Below are positions 9,353-19,271 of a DNA stretch of 64,000 nt, in pieces. A model generated the notes under the pieces. That model did no database searches, was not told the DNA's origin, and was given only the letters and a program-made list of their open reading frames with translations. The DNA comes from Arthrobacter sp. 31Y. Lineage in GTDB: Bacteria; Actinomycetota; Actinomycetes; Actinomycetales; Micrococcaceae. The stretch covers positions 3,968,001 to 4,032,000 of the forward strand of contig NZ_JAFW01000001.1 of NCBI RefSeq assembly GCF_000526335.1, written 5' to 3'. Both the position numbers and the translations under genes were made by a program. Every line of letters starts with the position of its first letter. The first letter of the stretch is position 1.

Positions 9353-10275
9353 ACTCACAGCCGGCTACCCCCCTCAACGCCGAAGCGGGCCCCGCTGAAG
9401 GCGGATCGGCGTTTCGACTCAGCTATGGGTACGGTACGGACCGCGGGCTGCGGCGCGAACTGAACGAGGACTCGTTCATCGCCTCAGACCCGGTGTTTGC
9501 CGTTGCCGACGGCATGGGCGGGCACGAAGCGGGAGAAATCGCCAGCGGCATGTGTGTCCGGGCCTTGGGCAGTGCCCCTGAATTGTCCACTGGCGTGCGC
9601 ACCGCAACAGCAGCCGATCTTCAGTCCTGCCTGTTGAAGGCCGACGCCGCAATCCGGGACGCGACAGGCGCCCGTGCGGGGACCACGCTGTCCGGAGTGG
9701 TGGTGGTGGAACAGATGGGCCTGCCTTACTGGCTGGTGATGAATATTGGCGATTCCAGGACGTACCGTCTCAGCCAAGGGGAATTCACGCAGGTAAGTGT
9801 TGACCATTCCGAGGTCCAGGAACTGGTGGACTCCGGGGATATTACCGCCGAGCAGGCAACGGTTCACCCCCGCCGACACGTTGTTACCCGTGCCTTGGGA
9901 ACCGGTGATGAGACCGAGGCCGATTTCTGGCTTCTTCCTATTCAGGAAGGAGATCGGATCATGATCTGCTCGGATGGCCTCAACGGCGAACTGGGCGATG
10001 ACCACATGTTCCGCATCCTCAGCACCGTCGCCCATCCGCAGGATGCGGTGGACGCGCTGATTCAGGCCGCCTTGAGAAGTGGTGGCAGGGACAACGTCAC
10101 CGTCATTGTGGTGGACGCCAAGAACGTCTTGAACGATGCCGGGATCGCCATCACTGCGCCCCGCCCTGAGGTAGCGTCCGAGGTTGAAGAGGACACCCTT
10201 CCCCGGGCTTGGGTGAATGGCACGGACGAGGCCGCCGGGTCTGACCAGGAGGAAGGCGTTGATGGGAAGCAGTAA
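9349..10275 (+). CDS. PP2C-family Ser/Thr protein phosphatase
   Basis: Encodes 308 residues and appears cytosolic, with no membrane segment. The metal-binding PP2C motifs are all present: NEDSF (Asp41), VADGMGGH (Asp54), NIGDSRTYR, SDGLNGE (Asp209) and GGRDNVTV (Asp248). It should dephosphorylate Ser/Thr phosphoproteins and oppose the kinase encoded at 12268. The start overlaps the previous stop by 4 nt (ATGA), and the 3' end overlaps the next gene by 14 nt. About 60 residues beyond the PP2C core are acidic and probably disordered. Confidence 0.95.
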   Translation: MNSQPATPLNAEAGPAEGGSAFRLSYGYGTDRGLRRELNEDSFIASDPVFAVADGMGGHEAGEIASGMCVRALGSAPELSTGVRTATAADLQSCLLKADAAIRDATGARAGTTLSGVVVVEQMGLPYWLVMNIGDSRTYRLSQGEFTQVSVDHSEVQELVDSGDITAEQATVHPRRHVVTRALGTGDETEADFWLLPIQEGDRIMICSDGLNGELGDDHMFRILSTVAHPQDAVDALIQAALRSGGRDNVTVIVVDAKNVLNDAGIAITAPRPEVASEVEEDTLPRAWVNGTDEAAGSDQEEGVDGKQ

Positions 10276-12271
10276 CCACCTTTCGCTGACCCGCTACCAG
10301 CAGGGTGAGTGGTTTGGCGTTGTGCGGAACGGAACCGTGGTTCTGCTTGGCCCGGACACTCCGCACGCACTGATCGACACCGTCTGGGAGTTGCTGGCAT
10401 CCGCACCGGAGGCCCACGAAGTCCTCCACGAGGTGACGGAGGCCTTTGGCGTTTCCCTCAGCCGTATCCCGCCCTTCGGGATCATTGATGCAAAAGACGC
10501 TCTCCGGGTCTTCCTTCGGGGAGAGCTTGAACTGGTGGTGCAGTTGGGCGGAGGGTTGCAGCTCGGCGGGGGCGAGGAACGCCTTTCGGGGCGTGACGTC
10601 ACCACGTGGACCGAACGCCGGCTCCCGGATGCCACGGCCTACAGCGTCCGGATCGGGAACGGCACTGCCGGGTCCGCGGAAACCCCGACGGCGGGTGGAC
10701 GCCTCCCGGTGAATGCCTCGCCACTGAACAGTCTCCCTTTGGGAGAAGGCGTGGTTCTTCTCGCATCACTCGACGCCTCCGCCGAAGCAGCCGGACACAC
10801 TAAGAGTGAGCCCGAGGTGCGGCCCGCAACGGTATCCGACGAGACCATGATCGGCTACACGGAGGCAGACCTCGGCCTGACGATCGCGCCCGGCCACATG
10901 ATCAACTCCACCGGTTCTTCCACCACTGCGGAAGATGCCGTTGCCGGGGATGCGGGGGGCCCTGAGGTTCATGGCATCGGCCGCATGGCTGCTCCTGAGG
11001 AACCGGAGGTGCCGTCGGCAGCGCCGGTGGATCAGGTAGCCGATGAGGCCCACGATGAAGAGGAACATGCGGTGCCGGAAGGACCCGCAGTGTCCGTAGA
11101 ACCCGCAGAGCCTGAAGAATCCGCCGTGTCTGAAGACCCGATGGCGTCCGATGAACCCGCTGTGTCTGATGACCCGACGGCGTCTGAAGATCGGGCCGCG
11201 GAGCAGGAACCTGCCTCCGAACCGGATTCGGAAGTGTCCGGCATCCCCGTCCACACGAGTACCACCGACCCCATGCTTCCTTCGCTGGAAAACACCACGA
11301 GCTATGACCACCTGTGGGACAAAACCGTGATGCGGAACATTGAGGATGCCGCTGTCCGTTCGGACGATGGCGCTGAAGACCACGGCTCGCCTGCTTCGCC
11401 CGTGCCGGACTCACCAACACCACCGGAGCCTGCAGCTTCTTCCACGGCAGCTCCGGCCACGGCTCCTCCTTTCACTGCACCTCCTTCCACCATGCCCGTA
11501 TCTGCGCCGCAGGGTCACAAGGAAAATGTGCCTGCAGCAGCACCGTCCACGGGACTGATTGACTCGGTTCCGTGGCTGCGCACCGGTTCCTCCACACCTG
11601 AAACCGGTGGTGACCAGGAAGCGGCTCCGCCAAGGCCTGCTGCTGTTCCTTCGCCCCAGGTACCGGCGGCCTGGCTATCGGTTCCCCAGGACAGCCCGGT
11701 GGACGAGGATTCGGATCATGATGGTCAGACCATCATGAAGAGCAGTCTTCCCACTGCTGGCGTCGGGGGAGCAAAGGCTGCTGTGGATGCCCCTGAAACC
11801 CCAGCCGTAGTAGGGCCAAGCGTTTTGGCACGCATGTGCTCCCAAGGACACGCCAACCCGCCCACGTATCCTCTGTGCTCGGTCTGCGGGGTTCCTGTAA
11901 CAGGAGACGCAGTCCATGTGCCGCGCCCGCGCCTGGGCAGGATGCGGCTTTCCACGGGTGAGCTGATTGATCTGGACCAGTCGCTCATCATTGGCCGGCA
12001 GCCGTCTGTCTCCCGTGTTCAAGGCGGCACTATGCCCCGGCTGGTCCAGGTGGACAGCCCCGGAGGGGACATTTCCCGCTCTCACGTGGAAGTCCGGCTG
12101 GAGGGTTGGCACGTCATGCTATGCGACCTGAAGGCCACCAACGGAACCGTGCTCATTCGGGAGGGCCAGGCACCGCGCCGGCTTGCCCAAAACGAAATGG
12201 CTATCCTGCTGGACGGCGATATTGCCGAGCTGGGTGACAACATTTCATTGCGTTTCGAGGAGATTCTTTGA
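10262..12271 (+). CDS. Zinc-ribbon and FHA domain protein
   Basis: Encodes 669 residues from ATG 10262, which has a strong GGAGGAAGG site 5 nt upstream; longer in-frame starts lie within the phosphatase gene. The N-terminal 150 residues form an unrecognised domain. A long acidic, Pro/Ser/Glu-rich low-complexity stretch follows (about 180-510). The C-terminus carries a zinc ribbon (Cys526, His530, Cys539, Cys542) and an FHA domain (about 575-665; IIGRQP, ISRSHVEV, ATNGT). No membrane segment is seen. It likely reads kinase output as a soluble adaptor. It is tightly coupled to the phosphatase and kinase genes. Confidence 0.87.
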   Translation: MGSSNHLSLTRYQQGEWFGVVRNGTVVLLGPDTPHALIDTVWELLASAPEAHEVLHEVTEAFGVSLSRIPPFGIIDAKDALRVFLRGELELVVQLGGGLQLGGGEERLSGRDVTTWTERRLPDATAYSVRIGNGTAGSAETPTAGGRLPVNASPLNSLPLGEGVVLLASLDASAEAAGHTKSEPEVRPATVSDETMIGYTEADLGLTIAPGHMINSTGSSTTAEDAVAGDAGGPEVHGIGRMAAPEEPEVPSAAPVDQVADEAHDEEEHAVPEGPAVSVEPAEPEESAVSEDPMASDEPAVSDDPTASEDRAAEQEPASEPDSEVSGIPVHTSTTDPMLPSLENTTSYDHLWDKTVMRNIEDAAVRSDDGAEDHGSPASPVPDSPTPPEPAASSTAAPATAPPFTAPPSTMPVSAPQGHKENVPAAAPSTGLIDSVPWLRTGSSTPETGGDQEAAPPRPAAVPSPQVPAAWLSVPQDSPVDEDSDHDGQTIMKSSLPTAGVGGAKAAVDAPETPAVVGPSVLARMCSQGHANPPTYPLCSVCGVPVTGDAVHVPRPRLGRMRLSTGELIDLDQSLIIGRQPSVSRVQGGTMPRLVQVDSPGGDISRSHVEVRLEGWHVMLCDLKATNGTVLIREGQAPRRLAQNEMAILLDGDIAELGDNISLRFEEIL

Positions 12272-14058
12272 GTTCCAAGAGGCCCCCTGCGCCGCCTCCA
12301 CCCATTCCGGGTTTCAAGTACATCAGCCTGCTCGGTTCTGGTGGCTTTTCGGATGTGTACCTGTATGAGCAGGACCGGCCGCGCCGAAAAGTAGCGGTCA
12401 AGGTCCTGTTGTCCGATCTGAAGACCGAAGGCGCACGTCGCCGCTTCGAGTCCGAAGCGAACCTCATGGCGCAGTTGTCGTCGCACCCTTACATCGTGAC
12501 GATCTTTGAAGCCGAAATCACCGAAAACGGACACTCATACCTTGCCATGGAGTACTGCTCCCGGCCGAGCCTTGATGTCCGCTACCGTCGTCAGCGGTTC
12601 AGCGTGGACGAGGTGCTCGCCGTCGGTATCCAGGTGGCTTCCGCCGTCGAAACCGCTCACCGGGCCGGCATTGTGCACCGGGACATCAAGCCCGCCAACA
12701 TCCTGGTCACCGATTACAACCGGCCTGCCCTGACGGACTTTGGCATCTCAGGCACCATCGGCGCAGACACCGAGGACGACGCCGGAATGTCCATCCCGTG
12801 GTCTCCGCCCGAGCAGTTCCGCGGCGGCGCCGTGGACGGTGTTCCCGTGGATATCTGGGCTCTGGGCGCAACGCTGTACACGCTCCTGGCGGGTCGCTCT
12901 CCATTTGTCCTTCCGGGACAGGACAACTCCCAGCGGGAACTGATTTCCCGCATCACCAACTCGCCGCTGCCCAGGCTGGGCCGTGCCGACGTTCCGGAGT
13001 CCCTGGAGCTTGTGCTGGCCACGTCCATGGCCAAGTCGCCGGAATCGCGGTATTCCTCAGCGCACGCTTTCGCGTTGGCACTTCAGCGGATCCAGGCTGA
13101 ACTGAACCTTTCCGTGACGCCGTTTGAGGTCCTGGAAGAACCCGGGCACGGCGACGATCAGCATCCGGACGACAACTTCGAGGAAACCCGGGTCCGGAGC
13201 ATTGCTTCGATCGATCCCGATGCTTCCGGAACAGCCACCACGGGGTCGGCTCCCACGTTCCCGGCACGAACCTTCCCGTCCACGGTTCCGGGCGGTACCC
13301 AGCGGCCGGCACCGCCATTCACCCGGCCGGCCAGCGATCCGCGACCCACCGACACGCCGCAGCCGACTAATCCTTCGCAACCCTCCGACACTTCCCAACC
13401 TGTGCAGTCGCAGACCGGTCCGACGGCGCCGCCCCAGTTCCACGCCCCGGCGGCCGGATACACGGCGCCGGGCGCACAGTACGCTCCTGCCGAGCCTGAC
13501 ACGGCAGAGTCCACGGTCCTGCGGGGCTGGCAGCCCTCGCAACCACAGGACGATCTTGGGGCAACGGTCAGCCGTTCGACCGCCGGCACCTCACCGGTAG
13601 CCCAGGAAGAAGCTCCACCAGCAGATCACAGCAAGCGAAACCTTTGGCTTGCGGTAACGGGTGCGGCGGTGCTGGTAGTCGCCATTGTGGTTGGCGTGGT
13701 CCTTGGGGCTCAAGCGCAGCCCAAGGTGGCGCCAACGGAAACGTCCAGTAAGCCCCCAGCCGACGCTTTGAGCGACGGCAGCGTTCCGGAGGTAGCGGGG
13801 TTGGCTGCAGTGCGCGATACCAAGGACCGGAATATCATCATCTTTTCCTGGACCAACCCTCAGCCGATGGCCGGCGACACTTTCAAATGGCGCGTTAAGT
13901 CGGCCAAATCTGAAGGCGTCTACGAGAACACCACCATTGGGAAGGCGTTCCTCTCCGCGTTTGATGAACCACCCATCTGCGTGCAGGCCATCATTGTGCG
14001 CGCCGACGGCTCCGCGTCACCCGGCGGGCCGGATTCCATCGCCTGCCTGAACGAGTAG
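12268..14058 (+). CDS. Membrane-anchored Ser/Thr protein kinase (Hanks type)
   Basis: Encodes 596 residues. The start is TTG at 12268, overlapping the previous TGA as TTGA, with GAGGAG just upstream. The kinase domain covers residues 16-290: Gly-rich loop LGSGGFSDV, Lys45 in VAVK, HRDIKPAN (Asp139), DFG (157-159), and SIPWSPPEQF in the activation or P+1 region. A Pro/Thr-rich linker leads to one membrane helix (about 452-474) and an extracytoplasmic domain of about 120 residues without PASTA repeats. This is the topology of receptor-type bacterial kinases. Adjacent FHA and PP2C genes suggest a self-contained phospho-signalling unit. Confidence 0.95.
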   Translation: MSSKRPPAPPPPIPGFKYISLLGSGGFSDVYLYEQDRPRRKVAVKVLLSDLKTEGARRRFESEANLMAQLSSHPYIVTIFEAEITENGHSYLAMEYCSRPSLDVRYRRQRFSVDEVLAVGIQVASAVETAHRAGIVHRDIKPANILVTDYNRPALTDFGISGTIGADTEDDAGMSIPWSPPEQFRGGAVDGVPVDIWALGATLYTLLAGRSPFVLPGQDNSQRELISRITNSPLPRLGRADVPESLELVLATSMAKSPESRYSSAHAFALALQRIQAELNLSVTPFEVLEEPGHGDDQHPDDNFEETRVRSIASIDPDASGTATTGSAPTFPARTFPSTVPGGTQRPAPPFTRPASDPRPTDTPQPTNPSQPSDTSQPVQSQTGPTAPPQFHAPAAGYTAPGAQYAPAEPDTAESTVLRGWQPSQPQDDLGATVSRSTAGTSPVAQEEAPPADHSKRNLWLAVTGAAVLVVAIVVGVVLGAQAQPKVAPTETSSKPPADALSDGSVPEVAGLAAVRDTKDRNIIIFSWTNPQPMAGDTFKWRVKSAKSEGVYENTTIGKAFLSAFDEPPICVQAIIVRADGSASPGGPDSIACLNE

Positions 14059-14103
14059 CCGGCACATGCGATTTACTTACCGCCGACCAAGGAGGCACAG
14101 ATC

Positions 14104-14808
14104 ATGGGGGATCTAGCAATAGATTTCTGTGGTGAATGGTACGAACCGTCCGACGAGGACATCTTCGATATTGGACGCGAAGGTGACTTGGAAGTCGATG
14201 ACAACCCGTACCTGCACCGACGCTTCCTGCAGATAGCCCGTTACGACGGCATGTGGTGGCTCAGTAACGTGGGCAGCATGCTGTCCGCCACGGTGGCTGA
14301 CGGTTCCGGCGGTATGCAGGCCTGGCTGGCGCCCGGCGCGCGGATCCCGTTGGTGTTCAGCCACACCAACGTGATCTTCACTGCCGGACCTACCACCTAT
14401 GAGTTTGCCGTGCACTTGAAGACGCCGTCCTTCAGGCATGAAGCCCGCGAAGATGACCAGGCGGGGGACACCACCATAGGTCCCGTGGTTTTCACTGATT
14501 CGCAAAAGGCACTCATTGTTGCCTTGGCCGAGCCAATGTTGCGGCGCGACGGTACCGGTTTCAGCGCCATTCCCTCATCTGCCGAGGCCGCGAAGCGATT
14601 GGGCTGGGCATTGACCCGTTTCAACCGCAAGTTGGACAACGTCTGCGACAAACTGGACCGGGTAGGCGTAGTGGGCTTGCGCGGCGGGGTTGGAAAACTT
14701 GCCACCAACCGCCGGGCGCGTTTGGTGGAACACGCCGTGACCTCGCACCTTGTGACACCGGCTGACCTGCATCTTCTTGAAAAAATGAGTGGAGTCGACG
14801 AAGGATGA
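14104..14808 (+). CDS. Unrecognised protein of the kinase/EccC locus
   Basis: Encodes 234 residues and is well supported as a gene: an AAGGAGG site sits 8 nt before ATG 14104 and its stop overlaps the next start as ATGA. There are no membrane segments. The N-terminal half (about 1-110) is beta-rich with Trp, Gly and Asn pattern reminiscent of a degenerate FHA-like sandwich (YDGMWWLSNVGS), but the canonical FHA residues are not clear. The C-terminal half is helical, with a possible winged-helix segment around residues 160-215. A role as cytosolic partner of the EccC-like ATPase is inferred from gene order only. Confidence 0.75.
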   Translation: MGDLAIDFCGEWYEPSDEDIFDIGREGDLEVDDNPYLHRRFLQIARYDGMWWLSNVGSMLSATVADGSGGMQAWLAPGARIPLVFSHTNVIFTAGPTTYEFAVHLKTPSFRHEAREDDQAGDTTIGPVVFTDSQKALIVALAEPMLRRDGTGFSAIPSSAEAAKRLGWALTRFNRKLDNVCDKLDRVGVVGLRGGVGKLATNRRARLVEHAVTSHLVTPADLHLLEKMSGVDEG

Positions 14809-17800
14809 AGTTCCGCCTGACCTTGCGGCGTGACCCTGCGGAAGCAAAGGACCTCGCCGTAACGGTGGATGGTCGTGCCACCGTTGCTGATATTGCCACC
14901 GAGCTGTGGGCGGCAGACCCCGCACGAAAGGGGACCGAACCGCCGTCGAACCTGTCCATCAGCGTGGACGAGGCTTTCGTCGGCGGCGGGCTCTCCGGGC
15001 ACGTGCTGCGGCCTACGGACAACCTGCTGGAGTCCGGGCTGCGCCCCGGGTCCAAGGTCTCCCTCGCGCAGGTCAGCGAGCAGTTCGCGTCCAACGGCCA
15101 CTCGAACGGCAATAGCCGGGGACCCGCAGCGGCGACGTTGCGCGTGATGTCAGGGCCCGACGTCGGACGCGAATTTTCGCTGCCCTTCGGCACCAGCTAC
15201 ATCGGCCGGGACCGGGACGCCGACATCCGGTTGTCGGACCCGCTGACCTCCAAGCGCCATGCGCGCATCACGGTGGGCGAGACCGTGGAAATCGTGGATA
15301 CGAACTCCGCCAACGGCCTCCTCATGGACGGGTTGCCGGTAACCCGCGCGACGCTCGAGTCCTCGGACACCGTCACGTTGGGCGACACGTCCGTGGGCGT
15401 TGTTGCCTTGTCCCGAAACCATGGTGGTGGTCCGTCGTCGCCGCTGGTGGATTTCAACCGATCGCCGCGGGTATTGCCCAGGTTCGAGTCGCCCAAGCGC
15501 GTACCGCCGGCCGGCCCCAAGCGTCCGGAACACCAGCCCTTCCCGTACATCATGCTGGTGGCACCGCTTCTGATGGGTGGTGTGCTGTTCGCCGTCACCC
15601 AGAACCTGCTGTCCGTGCTCTTCATGGCCATGATGCCCCTGTTCATCGTGGGGCACTATGTGGACCACAAGATGCAGAGCAAACGGCAGGCCAAGGAAGG
15701 CCACAAACAGTTCAAAGCCGCGATGCTGGCCTTCCGCGAGGACATCGACAAGCAGCAGAATATTGAGCGCGCTGTCAGGCTCCAGGAAGCGTCGTCCGTC
15801 AGCGATACTGTTGACGCCATTTACAAACTTGGGCCCCTGCTCTGGACCCACAGGCCCGAACACCAGCACTTCCTGGGGGTTCGCTTCGGGCTGGGCTCGG
15901 CGCCGTCGCGCATCCAGTTCGATGAACCAAGCGCCAACGAAACGGAACCGCAGTACATGCGGGAAATCCAGGAGTGCCTGCAGCAGGTCCGTGTCATTGA
16001 AGGGGTTCCGATCGTGTCGCAGTTGCGCACCTCGGGCTCCTTTGGCGTGGCAGGGGACCGCAGCGTGGTGGATGACGTGGCCCGCGGCATGGTGCTCCAG
16101 CTGGTGGGGCTCCACTCGCCGGCCGAAGTTGTCCTCACATCACTGACTTCGGCACGTTCGCGTGAGCGTTGGGACTGGTTGCAGTGGCTCCCGCACGTTG
16201 GTTCGGGCCACAGCCCCATCTCCGGCGATCATCTGGCTGCCGGCCCCGGCGCTGGCGCCGCCTTGTTGTCCAAGCTCGAAAGCCTCGTGGAAGAGCGCGA
16301 GTCCATGGCCAAGGAGCCTGGACCGCACCCCCGTCCCGGACTCAAGAATGAGCACGAGGAAATTCCGGGTCCGGTGGTTCCCGCCGTCCTGGTGATCGTC
16401 GAGGACGACGCCCCGGTGGACCGCGGACGCCTCACACGCCTGGTGGAACGCGGCCCCGACTACGGGGTGCACATCATGTGGGTGGCCGCCAACGTGCAGT
16501 CCCTTCCGGCCGCCTGCCGTGACTTCCTCTCCGTTGACGGTGACCACGGCACCACCACGGGCCAGGTCCGCTTGGGCCGCCACACGTACCCGGTGAGCTG
16601 CGAAAGCCTCGACGCTGAACTCGCCACCCAACTGGCGCGCATGATGTCGCCGCTGGTGGATGTTGGAAACCCGCTCGACGACGACTCCGACCTCCCGCGC
16701 GCCGTCTCCTACGCCACGTTGATCGGCAAGGAACTGATGGACAACCCACAGGCTGTGGCCGAGCGCTGGCAGGAGAACAACTCCGTCCACGCCACAGCCG
16801 TGCCCAACCGTAAGGACAACGGCAGCCTCCGCGCGCTTGTTGGTTCCAAAGGTGTGGAGCCGTTCTACCTGGACCTCAAGAACGAGGGTCCGCACGCACT
16901 GGTGGGCGGAACCACAGGCGCCGGTAAGTCCGAGTTCCTGCAGTCCTGGGTGATGGGCATGGCAGCCGCCTACAGCCCGGACCGTGTCAGCTTCTTGTTC
17001 GTGGACTACAAGGGCGGTGCTGCCTTTGCCGACTGCCTGCACTTGCCGCACACCGTGGGACTGGTGACTGACCTCTCTCCGCACCTTGTGCGCCGTGCAC
17101 TGACATCGCTCCGCGCGGAGCTTCACTACCGCGAGCGGCTCTTGAACCGGAAGAAAGCCAAGGACCTTCTGGCCCTGCAACGCGAAGCCGATCCTGAGGC
17201 GCCCCCTTACCTCATCATCATCGTGGACGAATTCGCCGCTCTGGCAACTGAAGTCCCGGAGTTCGTTGATGGCGTGGTGGATGTGGCCGCCCGTGGCCGG
17301 TCCTTGGGCCTGCACCTGATCCTGGCCACGCAACGGCCCGCTGGTGTTATCAAAGACAACCTGCGTGCCAACACCAACCTTCGCGTCGCTTTGCGCATGG
17401 CCGACGAAGTGGACGCAACAGACATCCTGGGTGTTCCCACCGCGGCTTACTTTGATCCGTCCATTCCGGGCCGTGGTGCTGCGAAGACCGGTCCAGGCCG
17501 AATCCAGGGCTTCCAAACCGGCTATGCAGGTGGCTGGACCACCGAAAAGCCGCAGCGTCCCAGGATTGACATTGTGGAGATGGCGTTCGGATCCGGCCCC
17601 ACCTGGGAACCGCCCTTGGTGTCCCAGGTGGAAGAAGAACCTGCCGGGCCCAACGACATTGCAAGGATGACCGGAAACATCATCCGGGCAGCTGACGTTT
17701 TGTCCATCGAACCTCCCCGGAAGCCTTGGCTCAACGAGCTCGCCACCACCTACGATTTCTCCAAGCTTCCCAACCCGAGGACCGACGAACGGCTCCTGCT

Positions 17801-19259
17801 GGGTGTGGCAGATGACCCCGCACACCAGGACCAACCCACCGTGTTCTACGAGCCGGATAAGGATGGCAACATGGCCGTCTACGGCACGGGTGGATCCGGG
17901 AAGTCGGCGGCGCTGCGCGGGATTGCCATCGCGGCGGCTGTCACGCCGCGTGGTGGGCCTGTGCACGTCTACGGCGTGGACTGTGGTTCATCAGGGCTCA
18001 AGATGCTCGATGGCCTTCCCCATGTTGGTGAGATCATCAACGGAGATGACGTGGAGCGCGTTGGGCGACTGCTGCGCTGGCTCAAGGAAGTGGCGGATGA
18101 CCGGGCTGCACGGTTTGCCGAGGTCCGGGCCTCCACCATCGTCGAATACCGGCAGCTGGCCAACCGGCCCGAAGAGAAGCGCATCTTCATCCTGGTGGAC
18201 GGCATGTCCTCCTTCCGTGAATCCTACGAGTACAGCAACTTGTCAGCACTGTGGGACATCTTCCTGACACTGGCAACTGACGGACGTCCCCTGGGCATCC
18301 ACCTGGTAGTCAGCGGTGACCGCACCAACTCCGTACCGGCGTCGCTCCTGGCTTCCATCCAGAAGAGGCTGGTCCTGCGTCTGAGTTCCGAAGACGACTA
18401 CATGACCCTCGACGTCCCCAAGGACGTCCTCAACGCAGCCTCGCCTCCGGGACGTGGCTTGTTGGACGGGCTCGAAGTTCAACTCGCTGTGCTGGGCGGC
18501 AACTCGAACCTCGCGCTCCAAGCCCGCGAAGTGGCGAAACTCAGCCAGGCGATGCTGCGCCAGGGCCTGGAGCAGGCGCCCCAGATCCAACGGCTCCCGG
18601 AGCTGGTGGACCTGGACATCCTGCCCACGGGCGCCCCGGACAATCCCGTTATTGGTGTGGACGACGAAACGTTGGGTTCGGCGGCCATCGCCGCCAAGGG
18701 ATCCCTGCTGCTCGCCGGACCTCCAGGTGCTGGACGGACAGTCGCGCTGGTCACTTTGGCCTACGCCTTGCGGCGTTCGAACCCGCGAACTGACCTGATC
18801 TACATTGGGTCCCGGCGTTCCGCCGTGGCCTCGCTGAACATTTGGAGCAGGTCACTGGTGGGGCCGGACGAAGTCTCAGACGTAGTTGATGACCTGATCG
18901 ACAAAGCCACGGACAACCCTGGCACCATGGCCATCTTCATCGAGGGCCTCACCGAGTTCACTGACACGTTGGCGGAGTCTGGGCTGGGCCGGTTGGTGAC
19001 GGCCGCCATCAAGGCCGATCAATGGGTGGTGGGCGAGTCCGAGACATCCACCTGGTCTCAAGCCTGGTCCCTTGCCCAGCCGTTCAAGTCCGGACGCCGC
19101 GGGCTGTTGCTCAACCCCGGGGATGTGGAAGGCGACACCCTCCTCAATACCTCCCTGGGCCGGATCAGCAAGGACTTCATCCCGGGGCGCGGCTACATTG
19201 TGGGACGTGGAAAGGTACGCAAGCTCCAAATCGCCATGCCGCCAGAAAACCGTAGCTAG
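14805..19259 (+). CDS. EccC/EssC-like FtsK/SpoIIIE ATPase with ubiquitin-like and FHA domains
   Basis: Encodes 1484 residues. In order: a ubiquitin-like (YukD-type) fold at 1-95, an FHA domain at about 110-200 (IGRDRDADI, SKRHARI, TNSANG), two membrane helices at about 247-284, then three FtsK/SpoIIIE ATPase modules. The Walker A of module 1 is GTTGAGKS (702-709), of module 2 GTGGSGKS (1027-1034), and of module 3 GPPGAGRT (1305-1312) with Arg for Lys. EccC/EssC proteins are the motor of type VII secretion, recognising helical WXG-type substrates and pumping them across the membrane. No WXG100, EccB, EccD, EccE or mycosin gene is in the window. The start overlaps the previous stop (ATGA). Confidence 0.93.
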   Translation: MKFRLTLRRDPAEAKDLAVTVDGRATVADIATELWAADPARKGTEPPSNLSISVDEAFVGGGLSGHVLRPTDNLLESGLRPGSKVSLAQVSEQFASNGHSNGNSRGPAAATLRVMSGPDVGREFSLPFGTSYIGRDRDADIRLSDPLTSKRHARITVGETVEIVDTNSANGLLMDGLPVTRATLESSDTVTLGDTSVGVVALSRNHGGGPSSPLVDFNRSPRVLPRFESPKRVPPAGPKRPEHQPFPYIMLVAPLLMGGVLFAVTQNLLSVLFMAMMPLFIVGHYVDHKMQSKRQAKEGHKQFKAAMLAFREDIDKQQNIERAVRLQEASSVSDTVDAIYKLGPLLWTHRPEHQHFLGVRFGLGSAPSRIQFDEPSANETEPQYMREIQECLQQVRVIEGVPIVSQLRTSGSFGVAGDRSVVDDVARGMVLQLVGLHSPAEVVLTSLTSARSRERWDWLQWLPHVGSGHSPISGDHLAAGPGAGAALLSKLESLVEERESMAKEPGPHPRPGLKNEHEEIPGPVVPAVLVIVEDDAPVDRGRLTRLVERGPDYGVHIMWVAANVQSLPAACRDFLSVDGDHGTTTGQVRLGRHTYPVSCESLDAELATQLARMMSPLVDVGNPLDDDSDLPRAVSYATLIGKELMDNPQAVAERWQENNSVHATAVPNRKDNGSLRALVGSKGVEPFYLDLKNEGPHALVGGTTGAGKSEFLQSWVMGMAAAYSPDRVSFLFVDYKGGAAFADCLHLPHTVGLVTDLSPHLVRRALTSLRAELHYRERLLNRKKAKDLLALQREADPEAPPYLIIIVDEFAALATEVPEFVDGVVDVAARGRSLGLHLILATQRPAGVIKDNLRANTNLRVALRMADEVDATDILGVPTAAYFDPSIPGRGAAKTGPGRIQGFQTGYAGGWTTEKPQRPRIDIVEMAFGSGPTWEPPLVSQVEEEPAGPNDIARMTGNIIRAADVLSIEPPRKPWLNELATTYDFSKLPNPRTDERLLLGVADDPAHQDQPTVFYEPDKDGNMAVYGTGGSGKSAALRGIAIAAAVTPRGGPVHVYGVDCGSSGLKMLDGLPHVGEIINGDDVERVGRLLRWLKEVADDRAARFAEVRASTIVEYRQLANRPEEKRIFILVDGMSSFRESYEYSNLSALWDIFLTLATDGRPLGIHLVVSGDRTNSVPASLLASIQKRLVLRLSSEDDYMTLDVPKDVLNAASPPGRGLLDGLEVQLAVLGGNSNLALQAREVAKLSQAMLRQGLEQAPQIQRLPELVDLDILPTGAPDNPVIGVDDETLGSAAIAAKGSLLLAGPPGAGRTVALVTLAYALRRSNPRTDLIYIGSRRSAVASLNIWSRSLVGPDEVSDVVDDLIDKATDNPGTMAIFIEGLTEFTDTLAESGLGRLVTAAIKADQWVVGESETSTWSQAWSLAQPFKSGRRGLLLNPGDVEGDTLLNTSLGRISKDFIPGRGYIVGRGKVRKLQIAMPPENRS

Positions 19260-19271
19260 GAGGCTACCTAC

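Noticed and set aside
16140-17966. Long minus-strand ORF (608 codons) opposite the EccC-like gene
   Set aside because: Antisense shadow of a clear FtsK gene, with no domain or ribosome site.
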